Below, piece by piece: positions 33,022 through 41,163 of a DNA stretch of 64,000 bases. Made by a program: the position numbers and the translations under genes. The DNA is from Herbidospora mongoliensis (GTDB taxonomy: Bacteria > Actinomycetota > Actinomycetes > Streptosporangiales > Streptosporangiaceae), in NCBI RefSeq assembly GCF_001570545.1, contig NZ_BBXD01000008.1:186001-250000 (forward strand), read 5' to 3'. The stretch's first letter is position 1, and each line of letters opens with the position of its first letter. Below the pieces are notes generated by a model, which was not told the DNA's origin, made no database searches, and saw only the letters and a list, made by a program, of their open reading frames with translations.

Positions 33022-34191
33022 ATGTCCGATTCCGAGTTTCCGCTTGTGCAGTTCCTGCGCGACCGGATGGATCCCATAGCCGAGCTGTCCCAGATCCGCA
33101 CCGAACGCGCCGTTCATCCTTTGACCATTCCGGGCGGCTCGACGGTGTGGCTGGTGACCCGATACGAAGACGTACGGGCTGTGCTGGGTGACACCGCGCG
33201 GTTCAGCAACGACTTCGGCAACATCACCGGCATGGGGTCGAATCAGGACGACCCGGGCGGCCTGGGGTTCAGTGACCCTCCTGTGCACACGCGGCTGCGC
33301 CGCATGCTCACGCCCGAGTTCACGATGCACCGCCTGCGGCGGCTCGAACCCCGCATCACCGCCATCGTCAACGAGCAGCTGGACCTGATCCAGAAGGAAG
33401 GCGCGCCGGCCGACCTCGTGCCGTCGTTCGCGCTGCCCATCCCGTCTCTCGTCGTCTGCGAACTGCTCGGCGTCCCTTACGAGGATCGTGCCGACTTCCT
33501 GCGCTTCTCGACCGACCGGTTCGACTTCTCCGCCGGTCCTGAGGCCTCTCTGCAGGCCATCAACGACGCCATGGCGTATCTGACCGAGCTCGTCGCGCGG
33601 GAACGCCGCGCGCCCGGCGACGGTCTGCTCGGGGCGCTGCTGCGGGAGCACGGAGACGACGTCACCGACCGTGAGCTGGCCAGTCTCGCCGACGGCCTGC
33701 TGACCGGCGGCCACGACACGACCACGAGCATGCTCGCGCTCGGCACTCTCTGGCTGCTGGAGAACCCCGAGTTCCTCGCTCTCGTACGCGACGGCGACGA
33801 CCACATCGACCAGGTCGTGGAAGAGCTGTTGCGTTACATGACCGTCGTCCAGGTCGCGTTCCCGCGTTTCGCGCGTGAGGATCTCGAACTCGCCGGGCAG
33901 CCGATCGCGAAGGGCGAAATGGTGCTCTGCTCGCTGTCGGCGGCCAATCGCGACGCGATCCTCGGCGAGAACATGGACACCGCCGACCCGAACCGCCGGG
34001 AACTCAAATCCCATCTCGCCTTCGGCCACGGCATTCATCGATGCATCGGCGCCCCTCTGGCGCGGATGGAAATGCGCGTCGCCTACCCCGCCCTGCTGCG
34101 GCGTTTCCCCGGCCTCCGACTCGCGGGCGAACCGGCGTATCGCCAGGTCGCGATCGTCTACGGCCTCGACTCGCTGCCGGTCGAATGGTGA
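33022..34191 (+). CDS. Cytochrome P450
   Basis: A 389-residue soluble bacterial P450. The I-helix oxygen-activation motif is GGHDTT at residues 229-234, the K-helix ExxR is in VVEELLRYM, and the haem loop FGHGIHRCIGAPLAR has the axial Cys341. A class I enzyme needs ferredoxin and reductase; neither is encoded nearby. Similarity in style is to CYP105/CYP107-like xenobiotic and macrolide hydroxylases, but the substrate is unknown. The ATG at 33022 follows GAGGAA by 10 nt; an in-frame extension to 32449 covers the upstream gene in another frame and is rejected. It lies between two genes of the copper group. Confidence 0.96.
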   Translation: MSDSEFPLVQFLRDRMDPIAELSQIRTERAVHPLTIPGGSTVWLVTRYEDVRAVLGDTARFSNDFGNITGMGSNQDDPGGLGFSDPPVHTRLRRMLTPEFTMHRLRRLEPRITAIVNEQLDLIQKEGAPADLVPSFALPIPSLVVCELLGVPYEDRADFLRFSTDRFDFSAGPEASLQAINDAMAYLTELVARERRAPGDGLLGALLREHGDDVTDRELASLADGLLTGGHDTTTSMLALGTLWLLENPEFLALVRDGDDHIDQVVEELLRYMTVVQVAFPRFAREDLELAGQPIAKGEMVLCSLSAANRDAILGENMDTADPNRRELKSHLAFGHGIHRCIGAPLARMEMRVAYPALLRRFPGLRLAGEPAYRQVAIVYGLDSLPVEW

Positions 34192-34217
34192 CCTGACTCC
34201 ATCGGACGGAGTTTTTC

Positions 34218-34811
34218 ATGCTGCTTCGCAAAACGGCGGCCGTCATCCTCCTGGCGGCCGCCACGCTCCTGCCCGCATCGTCGGCGTTGGCGCATGACGT
34301 ACTGAAATCCAGTAACCCGAAGGAAAACGCCAAGGTCGAGAAGCTGACCGAGGTGGTGCTGGAATTCAGCAGCAAGGTCAGTTTCCCGAAGGTCGTCGTC
34401 AACGGCCCCGATGACAAGAACTACGCCTCAGGGGAGGCCGAGCGCGACGGTAACAAGGTGACCCAAGCGGTGTCCGGGCCGTTGCCGGCCGGGAAATACG
34501 TGATCGCTTACCGAATCGTGTCGTCGGACGGACATCCGAGGACGGGCGAGGTCCCGTTCACGGTGCTCGCCGCGGAGACACCGTCGGAGTCCCCGTCCCC
34601 CGAACCCTCGGAAACGGCCCCCGCCACGACGGAGCCGACGCCGGTGGCGGTGCAGACGCCGCAACCGGTGGCCGCCACCCCGCAAAGCGCCGCCGAAGAC
34701 GCGGACTCCGGCGGGGGCAGCGGGTTCATCATCCTGGCGATCGGCGTGGGCGTGGTCGCGGTGGCGGCCGTGGTCACGGCGACGAGACGGAGACCGAACA
34801 AGGGCGACTGA
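34218..34811 (+). CDS. CopC-domain copper-binding exported protein
   Basis: A 197-residue protein. Signal peptide residues 1-25 end in ASSALA, leaving His26 as the mature N-terminus (HDVLKSSNP), the Cu(II) ligand of CopC proteins; a second ligand set is in IVSSDGHPRTGEVPF. The CopC beta-sandwich spans about 26-120. A proline/threonine/glutamate-rich linker then leads to a C-terminal membrane helix (GFIILAIGVGVVAVAAVVTATRRR). It should deliver periplasmic-side copper to the CopD-like protein encoded next, although 459 bp separate them. The ribosome site GGAG is 6 nt upstream of the ATG. Confidence 0.92.
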   Translation: MLLRKTAAVILLAAATLLPASSALAHDVLKSSNPKENAKVEKLTEVVLEFSSKVSFPKVVVNGPDDKNYASGEAERDGNKVTQAVSGPLPAGKYVIAYRIVSSDGHPRTGEVPFTVLAAETPSESPSPEPSETAPATTEPTPVAVQTPQPVAATPQSAAEDADSGGGSGFIILAIGVGVVAVAAVVTATRRRPNKGD

Positions 34812-35270
34812 CGCGCCTTCCCGGCACCTGACGGCCGTACGGTGATCGGGTTCTGGGACGGCGTGATCTTCCCGGCCCGGCCAGTTCGGCGGTTGCGGCG
34901 AGCGCGCGGCTCCAGGGCTGTGGTCCTGGGTCGCCTGGCTGAGCCGGGGACAGGGTCGCCGGACATTCGAGAGGCAGCTTGATCTCGAAGGTCCGGTCGC
35001 CGATGTCGTCCAAGGATCGTGATCACCGGTGCCAACCGTGGGCTCGGCTTGGACATCGGGGCTCCTTGGGCCCGGTGCCGATTGTCCAAAAGGCGGGTGC
35101 GGCTCACCTTGGACAATGTGCTCGCCGTCTTCGTCCCGGTTGGCGCCGTTCCAGAAGTGTGTGCTTTGACCTTGCCCTGGAAGCGCATTTGTCGCTTTCA
35201 TCCCATCAGCACGATCGTTAGCTTCACCCCCAGAAGTACTTTCACCGGCTTTACCCCCGGAAGGCTGGAT
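34812..35270. other. 459-bp gap with SDR-like scrap and TTGGACAAT repeats
   Basis: No intact gene. Positions 35013-35057 encode a dehydrogenase-like Rossmann start (ITGANRGLGL). ATTGTCCAA (35081-35089) and TTGGACAAT (35109-35117) form a 9-bp inverted repeat, with a third TTGGACA at about 35049. The right end holds the ribosome site of the CopD-CtaG gene. Confidence 0.5.
35081..35117. promoter_or_regulatory. Inverted repeat upstream of the CopD-CtaG gene
   Basis: ATTGTCCAA and TTGGACAAT, perfect 9-bp arms separated by 19 nt. A related TTGGACA precedes them. Possibly an operator; alternatively a hairpin in the leader. Confidence 0.4.
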
Positions 35271-37352
35271 ATGAGGTTCCCCCCACGTGCCCAGGTGGCC
35301 GTCACCGTCGTCGCGACGGTCACGGTCCTGTTCGCGGTCCTCTGGTATGGCGGCGGGCGTCCCGCGGCGCTTGTCGAAGGGCTGCCCTCGCCGGGCCTGC
35401 TGACCGAATGGGGGCTCCCGTTCGTCAGGTTGCTGCACGACATCTGCGCGGTCGCGACGGTCGGACTGCTGCTGACGTCGGTCGCCTTCACCCGTGACGA
35501 GGAGATCCGCTCGCGGGCGCGGCGCGGGGTCGTGTGGTGGGCCTCCGGATGGGCGCTGACCGCGCTGGCCACGATCGCGCTGACGTTGTCGGACTTCCTC
35601 GGCCTGCCGGTCCACGAAGCTCTGGGCGCGGGGGTGCTGCAGACGTTCGTCCTCTACATCCCGCAGGGGCAGGCGTTCCTGCTCGTGGCCATGATCGCGA
35701 TCGTGATCGCGGTCTGCGCCATGCTCCGGGGGGCCGAACTGGTGCTCCTGGGCGCTGCGATCTTCGCCGCGCTACCGCCCGCGTATGTCGGACATTCGGC
35801 CTCAGCCGCCGATCACAACCTCGCCGTGTCCAGCCTGATGCTGCACATCGGCGCCGCCGCCGTCTGGGTGGGCGGCCTGTTCGGCGTACTGACCCTGGTG
35901 CGGCGAGACCGCGACCTCGTGTGGGGTGTGCGCCGGTTCAGCACCGTGGCGCTGTGCGCCTACGCGGCGGTCGGTGCGTCGGGGCTGATCAACGCCTGGG
36001 TCCGGCTGGGCGGGCTGACGACACTGCTCGATTCTCGGTACGGCCTGCTAGTGCTCGCCAAGGTCGCGGCTCTGGCGGTCCTCGGCTGGTTCGGCTGGCG
36101 GCACCGGAAGGTGACGATCGCCCAGCTGGAGGCCGGTGCCCTGACTGCGGCCGGCCGGAAGGCGAACTCGGCAGATGGCGTGGACGCCAGGCCTTCCGAG
36201 GAGCAATCGCTCGAGGGAGATTTGCCCAATGGGCAGCGAGTTGAGGATCGACTGCCTGGGAACGACTCGGACGAGGCTGCGCCCTCTGCGGGCGATACGT
36301 CTGAGGGCGATACGTCTGAGGGCGAGCCGACCAAGGAGCATTCGGTGGCCGCCGATGACCGGTCTGTGGCGGTCGCTGACGCGGATATCTCGGTCGACGA
36401 GTCCGCGAAGGATGATCGTCGGCCCTTCCTTCGGCTGGCTGCCGTCGAGGTTGCGATCATGACCGCCACTATGGCGCTCGCCGTGGGGCTGTCGCGTACC
36501 GCGCCGCCGACCACCGCTGACATTCCCAACGTCAACCAGGCACTCGGCTACGCGCTGCCGCCCATCTCGCTCGACCGGCTCTTCTCCGAGTCCCGGCTCG
36601 ACCCGATCCTGCTGCTCGGCGTCGCCGGGCTGGCGATCGCCTACCTGGTCGGGCTGCGCCGCCAGGTCTGGCCGGTCGGCCGCACACTGGTCTGGTTCCT
36701 GGGCCTGCTGGTTCTCCTCTACGCCTCCACGGGCGGTCTGTCCGCCTATGGCCCGGCGGTCTTCTCGGTCGTCTCGGTCGAGTACGCGCTACTCGGAACG
36801 CTGGCTCCCGCGTTGATGGCGTTCGGTGCGCCGATCAGCCTCGCTGAGGGGCGTGAGGTGCTGCCGAAGTTCCTCGCCAACCCGGCCGTCGCGCTCGGGC
36901 TCTATGTCGCCTCGCCTGTCTTCCTCTACGTTCTCGGTTTCTTCGAGCTCGCCCAGTCGAGCCACGCTCTGCACCTGACCGTGGTCGTCGTCCAGGTCGT
37001 GGCCGGGCTGGTGTTCTTCGTCGTGGTCGCGGGTGTGGATCCGCTGCCGCGCGCCGTGCACACGTACACGAGAATTCAGCTCGTCGGGATCGCGATCGCG
37101 GTGCAGGTCGCGGTCGCGGGGCTGCTGGTGTTCGGGCCTCTGCACGCTGAGGGCTGGTATGGCCTGGTCGCCGTCGACTGGGTGCCGGATCGGGCCGGCG
37201 ACCAGCAGTTGGGTGCGCTGCTCGGGGCGGGGATCGCGCTGGTGGTGTTGCTGGGGGTGCTGGCGGCTCTGGTCGTCCGGGTCGTCGCGGCGCGTCGCCG
37301 AGTTTCGATTCTCAACGTACAAAAGGTGGACGATCTTCGGCAGAAGAAGTAA
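35271..37352 (+). CDS. CopD-CtaG fusion: copper import and cytochrome oxidase assembly membrane protein
   Basis: A 693-residue protein with about fourteen helices. The first half is CopD-like (helices from VAVTVVATVTVLFAVLW to AKVAALAVLGWFGW; conserved HSASAADHNLAVSSLMLHIGAAAVWVGG). The second half is a CtaG/caa3 assembly-factor domain (about 450-670; YALLGTLAPALMAFGAPI, FFELAQSSHALHL, ADDR-like loops). Between them is a hydrophilic acidic insert (about residues 295-382) containing a perfect 15-bp tandem duplication in the DNA. ATG 35271 has GGAAGG 6 nt upstream. Together with CopC it probably moves copper inward for oxidase maturation. Confidence 0.9.
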   Translation: MRFPPRAQVAVTVVATVTVLFAVLWYGGGRPAALVEGLPSPGLLTEWGLPFVRLLHDICAVATVGLLLTSVAFTRDEEIRSRARRGVVWWASGWALTALATIALTLSDFLGLPVHEALGAGVLQTFVLYIPQGQAFLLVAMIAIVIAVCAMLRGAELVLLGAAIFAALPPAYVGHSASAADHNLAVSSLMLHIGAAAVWVGGLFGVLTLVRRDRDLVWGVRRFSTVALCAYAAVGASGLINAWVRLGGLTTLLDSRYGLLVLAKVAALAVLGWFGWRHRKVTIAQLEAGALTAAGRKANSADGVDARPSEEQSLEGDLPNGQRVEDRLPGNDSDEAAPSAGDTSEGDTSEGEPTKEHSVAADDRSVAVADADISVDESAKDDRRPFLRLAAVEVAIMTATMALAVGLSRTAPPTTADIPNVNQALGYALPPISLDRLFSESRLDPILLLGVAGLAIAYLVGLRRQVWPVGRTLVWFLGLLVLLYASTGGLSAYGPAVFSVVSVEYALLGTLAPALMAFGAPISLAEGREVLPKFLANPAVALGLYVASPVFLYVLGFFELAQSSHALHLTVVVVQVVAGLVFFVVVAGVDPLPRAVHTYTRIQLVGIAIAVQVAVAGLLVFGPLHAEGWYGLVAVDWVPDRAGDQQLGALLGAGIALVVLLGVLAALVVRVVAARRRVSILNVQKVDDLRQKK

Positions 37353-37355
37353 CGT
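37350..37355 (+). promoter_or_regulatory. -10 box (TAACGT) for the 37362 gene
   Basis: The box overlaps the stop codon of the CopD-CtaG gene and ends 6 nt before ATG 37362. Confidence 0.38.
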
Positions 37356-37361
37356 CGCCCC

Positions 37362-37985
37362 ATGGCTGTCAAGGTAAGCCGCCGACCGGTACCCCCGCCT
37401 GCGCCGGCTCCGCGCAAGCCGTACCTCATCGCGGTGCTGCTCGTGATCGTGCTGGCCGCGGGTGTGGGCATCGGTTATCTGGTCGGGACTCCCGACGAGG
37501 TGGAGAAGATGCAGATCTCCGACCTCAAGCGGGACGCCGAGCAGATCAAGACGCTGACCGGCCAGGCCCGTGAGACGGTCGAGGAACTGGACAAGATCCT
37601 GCCCACCATGGCCGAAAGCGGGCCGCCGGACATCGCGGTGTGGCAGGAGACCCTTCGCAAAGCGGTTGAACGCCACGCTGAGACGCCAAGCGGGATGACC
37701 GAGACCAATGTGGCCAGAGGTGGCTTCAAGAGCGCGGTGAACGCTCTGTCGATCTCCGTCGACCTGCTCGCCGCGGCCCAGAAGCTGCCTGAGGCCGATC
37801 GGGCGACGTACGTCGAGCTGGCCACCCGGCAGCGCACTCTCGGCATCACGATCTGGTCGGTCGCCGCCACCCAGCTCGACCAGCTCAATGTCGAGGCCGG
37901 TTACGGCCACCAGCACGCGTACCTGTCCGGGGCGCCCGGTGAGGGCGCGATGCACGCGGATGATCTCCCGGAAGGCTCGGAGTGA
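37362..37985 (+). CDS. Membrane-anchored extracytoplasmic protein, copper-region hypothetical
   Basis: A 207-residue protein: proline-rich cytosolic start, one helix (YLIAVLLVIVLAAGVGIGYLVG, about 21-42), then a mostly helical external domain with a coiled-coil-like stretch (EVEKMQISDLKRDAEQIKTLTGQARETVEELDKIL) and a His/Met-containing tail (GYGHQHAYLSGAPGEGAMHADD). The tail could bind metal, in line with the copper genes upstream. It starts 9 nt after CopD-CtaG and is probably co-transcribed, with an internal promoter also possible. I know no characterised homologue. Confidence 0.65.
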   Translation: MAVKVSRRPVPPPAPAPRKPYLIAVLLVIVLAAGVGIGYLVGTPDEVEKMQISDLKRDAEQIKTLTGQARETVEELDKILPTMAESGPPDIAVWQETLRKAVERHAETPSGMTETNVARGGFKSAVNALSISVDLLAAAQKLPEADRATYVELATRQRTLGITIWSVAATQLDQLNVEAGYGHQHAYLSGAPGEGAMHADDLPEGSE

Positions 37986-38198
37986 CGCTGGTCCTCCATT
38001 TGGCTCCGGCGGGTGAGGTCGCGTCCACCCGCCGGTCCGAAATTCGCCCATCGGGCGGCTGCGGCGGTGACCTGTGGCGATCGGACACCCCGATGGGGCG
38101 TTATGGGGCTGCGGCGTGCCGATGGACGTACGGATATTGACGCATCGGCGGCCCGGACGTAGGCGGGCCGCCGTTTATCGCAACCTCGCGGGACCGAT

Positions 38199-38585
38199 CT
38201 ATTCGGGGCTGCACCACTCCGCGACCGCGGCGACGAAACCCTCCGCCGTCGGCGCCGCCACCGAGAGCTGCTCGGCGGCGAACGTGGAGAACTGCATGGG
38301 GTCTTCGGGTGAAGAGAGGATCTTCTCGCAGACCTGGGAGCCGATGGTGAGGGCCTGCTCCTGGTTGGTCGCGAGAGCGGGGTCGATAGAGGCCAGTGCG
38401 GTGAAAAACGCCTTCTTCTGTGCTTCTGAAGGTTCGGGTGCGGCGGCGATCGTGATCTCCGTCGGGCTGGCCTGGACTGCGGCCGGAGGTGCCTCTGACG
38501 TCGCCGGGGTCGCCGTCTCCGCGTCTCCCGCGCATCCTGCGACGGCGATGACGGCAACAGCGAGAGTGGTAGCGAGTCGAATCAT
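38199..38585 (-). CDS. Small secreted lipoprotein
   Basis: A 128-residue lipoprotein with lipobox VAGC (Cys18) after a short signal. A threonine/alanine/proline linker leads to a helical domain from about residue 52 (EAQKKAFFTALASIDPALATNQEQALTIGSQVCEKILS) with two cysteines (QVCEKI and EWCSPE) that may form a disulfide. This resembles the DUF732 type of mycobacterial and actinobacterial secreted helical proteins, whose function is unknown. It stands alone, convergent with the upstream membrane protein, with about 210 bp between them. Confidence 0.72.
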   Translation of the reverse strand: MIRLATTLAVAVIAVAGCAGDAETATPATSEAPPAAVQASPTEITIAAAPEPSEAQKKAFFTALASIDPALATNQEQALTIGSQVCEKILSSPEDPMQFSTFAAEQLSVAAPTAEGFVAAVAEWCSPE

Positions 38586-38869
38586 GAAAAATCACCCTAG
38601 CGCCCACCCTTCCCGTGGGAAGGGCGGGCGTGGATTGCCGTGCTATGGACAGCCCGCTGCCGTGTGTCGTGAAATGTCGACGAGTGCGGTTCGCAGGTGA
38701 GGAGCCATACGTTAGTCGTCCTATCCGGACGGGTCGGGAAGGATGTCTTACCAGTCCATAACGATCAGCCATCGGGCCCGTCACAACCAGCCGGTAGCAG
38801 TCCCGCTCAGGGTCAACTTCAGTCGGCGCCCCAGGTTAAAGGTGACAGGCGCGACAGGGAGAGATAACG

Positions 38870-39115
38870 ATGCAACAGTGGCGCCGCTCGACCCCGCTAC
38901 AGCAGGTGTGGCCGACTGACCGGTATGAGGTGAAGAGCACCAGACCGGCACCCGATTTCACATCTGTTGACCGATATCACTTCGCCGAACTGGCGCTGGA
39001 GTCGGCCGAGAACTTGATGTCGTCAGGGTGGGCCACCAATGTGACCGTCGTCCGGATCGACGACGGGGCCGTCCTTTTCGACCACAAGGCGGTGGTTCCG
39101 CTGGAGTCCTGGTAG
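38870..39115 (+). CDS. Small conserved hypothetical protein (81 aa)
   Basis: The sequence MQQWRRSTPLQQVWPTDRYEVKS is followed by FAELALESAENLMSSGWATNVTVVRIDDGAVLFDHKAVVPL, a short beta-alpha-beta-beta pattern. No cofactor motif, signal or helix. GGGAG lies upstream of the ATG. It ends 15 nt before the Nudix-NYN gene and is probably in its operon. The amount of strand-forming valine and isoleucine suggests a compact folded domain rather than a spurious ORF. Function unknown. Confidence 0.6.
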   Translation: MQQWRRSTPLQQVWPTDRYEVKSTRPAPDFTSVDRYHFAELALESAENLMSSGWATNVTVVRIDDGAVLFDHKAVVPLESW

Positions 39116-39130
39116 CCGATTATTGACCTC

Positions 39131-40051
39131 ATGGCAGCCAAGGATGGGGACGGCTGGGCCTCCTGCGAACGCGGTCACCAGCACTGGGGCGTCTACGGAG
39201 CGTCCGGCCTGCTCGTCGTGCACCACACGGCGAAGGGTCCCTTCGTCCTGATGCAGAAAAGAGCCCTGTGGAGCCACCACGGCGGAACGTGGGGGCTTCC
39301 CGGGGGTGCGATCGACAGTCACGAGGACGCGATCACCGGCGCGTTGCGTGAGGCACGTGAAGAGGCCGCCCTTCCTCGGGAGGCCTTGCGGGTGCAGGGC
39401 GTGTACCTAGATGACCACGGCGCCTGGACCTACCAGACCGTCATCGCGACGGCTGTGGAAAAGCTCCCCGTGCGCCTGAACCTGGAGAGCATCGCTCTCA
39501 GATGGGTGAGCCTGGCCGAACTGCCCCGCCGGCGTTTGCACCCCGGATTCGCGGAGACGTGGCCAGTGGTGAGCGAAATGCTGAAACCGCTGGTCGTGGT
39601 GGTCGACGCGGCCAACGTGATCGGCGCAAGGGCGGAACACGGGTGGTGGCGCGACCGGGCCGGGGCGACGTCGCGACTGCTGGCCGAGCTCGCCGATCTG
39701 GCCCGTGCCGGGGTGGTCGCTCCCGTTGAAGGACTGCCGTCGCTGACCCGGCGTTTTCCACAGATCGTCGTGGTTGTGGAAGGCGCGGCGCGAGGCGCCG
39801 CGGTTCCCGAGGGCCCGATTGATGTACGGGCGGCAGCCGGGAGCGGGGACGACGCGATCGTGGGCGTCGTCCGAGGAGCTCAGGAGTGGGAGAAGGTGCT
39901 GGTGGTGACGGCTGACCGGGGGCTGCGGGAGCGAGTGCTGGCCGAAGGCGCACTGGTGACCGGGCCGAAGTGGCTGCTGGGGCAGCTTCCCGGAGGTTCT
40001 GGCCGGGCGGGATCGTGGCCGGAACGTCGGGGGTTCGGTCGCGGGACATGA
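39131..40051 (+). CDS. Nudix hydrolase fused to a NYN/PIN-like nuclease domain
   Basis: A 306-residue two-domain protein. The Nudix domain (about 20-145) has a complete box at 59-81: GGAIDSHEDAITGALREAREEAAL, with the metal-binding REAREE core. After a short linker, residues 152-290 look like a NYN/YacP-type PIN-fold RNase: VVVVDAANVIGARAEHGWWRDRAG, then IVVVVEGAARG, GSGDDAIVG and VLVVTADRGLRERVLAEGA, giving the acidic residues D, D/D and D expected at the active site. It may remove damaged or capped nucleotides and cut RNA. The ending is basic and glycine-rich. This architecture recurs in actinobacteria as an uncharacterised protein. Confidence 0.8.
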   Translation: MAAKDGDGWASCERGHQHWGVYGASGLLVVHHTAKGPFVLMQKRALWSHHGGTWGLPGGAIDSHEDAITGALREAREEAALPREALRVQGVYLDDHGAWTYQTVIATAVEKLPVRLNLESIALRWVSLAELPRRRLHPGFAETWPVVSEMLKPLVVVVDAANVIGARAEHGWWRDRAGATSRLLAELADLARAGVVAPVEGLPSLTRRFPQIVVVVEGAARGAAVPEGPIDVRAAAGSGDDAIVGVVRGAQEWEKVLVVTADRGLRERVLAEGALVTGPKWLLGQLPGGSGRAGSWPERRGFGRGT

Positions 40052-40170
40052 CCAAAGCCAGTGGCCATGCGCGGTCTGGTGGTTTTCCACAGACGCTGTT
40101 TGTTCCGGAGTTTTCCACAAGTCCGCGTTGTCGCCTGTGGTGTGGTCGGTGATCTGGAAGCATCGAGCCC

Positions 40171-41163
40171 GTGGTCGAGCGTCTTGAGGTTCCCCCTGCC
40201 GAGGTTCCGCCCGCTGATTGGGGGCGGAAGGGTCAGCCGTCGTTCGGGCCGTGGGTGTTCATCGCCGTGCTCGGCCTGCTGTTGCTCGGGCAGTTCGTCT
40301 ACGCGCCGTATCTGACCTCTCCGGCGCTCCAGACCTGGTCGACGGTCTTCGTCGCCATCTGCGTCCAGGCGCTGCCTTTTCTGGTCTTCGGGGTGCTGCT
40401 CTCTGCGGCGATCACGGCTTTCGTCCCGGCTTCCTTCTGGACTCGGGCGTTGCCCAAACGGGCGGCGCTGGCCGTGCCGGTGGCGGGGGTGGCGGGGGCC
40501 GTGCTGCCCGGGTGTGAATGTGCTTCGGTGCCGGTGGCGTCCGGGCTGATCTCGCGCGGGGTGACTCCGGCGGCGGCGCTGGCGTTCCTGCTGTCCTCGC
40601 CGGCGATCAATCCGGTGGTCATCGTGGCGACCGTGGTCGCGTTTCCCGGTCAGCCGATGATGGCGGTGGCGCGGTTCGTGGCGTCGCTCGCGGTGGCGGT
40701 GCTGGTCGGGTGGATCTGGCTGCGGTTCGGCAAGGGGGAGTGGCTGCAGGCGCGGCGGCACCACGACCACGCGAGTTTCGCCGAGGCCATGCGACACGAC
40801 CTGCTGCACGCAGGCGGCTTCCTGGTCGTCGGCGGCATGGCGGCGGCCACGATGAACGTGATCGTGCCTCGCCAGTGGCTCAACGCGCTCGCCGACAACG
40901 TCTGGGTGTCGGTGCTCGCGCTGGCTCTGCTGGCGGTGATCCTGTCGATCTGCTCGGAGGCCGACGCGTTCGTGGCGGCCTCGCTGACCGCCTTCTCGCC
41001 GACCGCGCGGCTGGCGTTCCTCGTCGTCGGGCCGATGGTGGACCTGAAGCTGATCGCGCTTCAGGCCGGTACGTTCGGCCGCCGGTTCACCGTCAGGTTC
41101 GTGCCACTCACGTTCTCGCTGGCCGTGCTGGTCAGCGTCGTCACCGGGACGGTGCTGCTGTGA
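40171..41163 (+). CDS. YraQ/DUF318-type permease
   Basis: A 330-residue membrane protein with eight to ten helices. VQALPFLVFGVLLSAAITAFVP and the cysteine pair PGCECASVPVASGLISRGVTPAAALAFLLSSPAINPVV are the core of this permease family, repeated in the second half as LSICSEADAFVAASLTAFSP. The pseudo-symmetry suggests an inverted-repeat fold. Members have been linked to metal or metalloid efflux and thiol-containing substrates; the conserved C-x-C suggests a soft-metal substrate. The stop overlaps the start of the next gene by 4 nt, giving a fixed two-gene transporter unit. Confidence 0.85.
   Translation: MVERLEVPPAEVPPADWGRKGQPSFGPWVFIAVLGLLLLGQFVYAPYLTSPALQTWSTVFVAICVQALPFLVFGVLLSAAITAFVPASFWTRALPKRAALAVPVAGVAGAVLPGCECASVPVASGLISRGVTPAAALAFLLSSPAINPVVIVATVVAFPGQPMMAVARFVASLAVAVLVGWIWLRFGKGEWLQARRHHDHASFAEAMRHDLLHAGGFLVVGGMAAATMNVIVPRQWLNALADNVWVSVLALALLAVILSICSEADAFVAASLTAFSPTARLAFLVVGPMVDLKLIALQAGTFGRRFTVRFVPLTFSLAVLVSVVTGTVLL

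Noticed and set aside
35019-35270. N-terminal extension of the CopD-CtaG gene carrying ITGANRGLGL
   Set aside because: GGAAGG marks ATG 35271 and the extension does not fit a membrane protein; the dehydrogenase-like motif is treated as a remnant.
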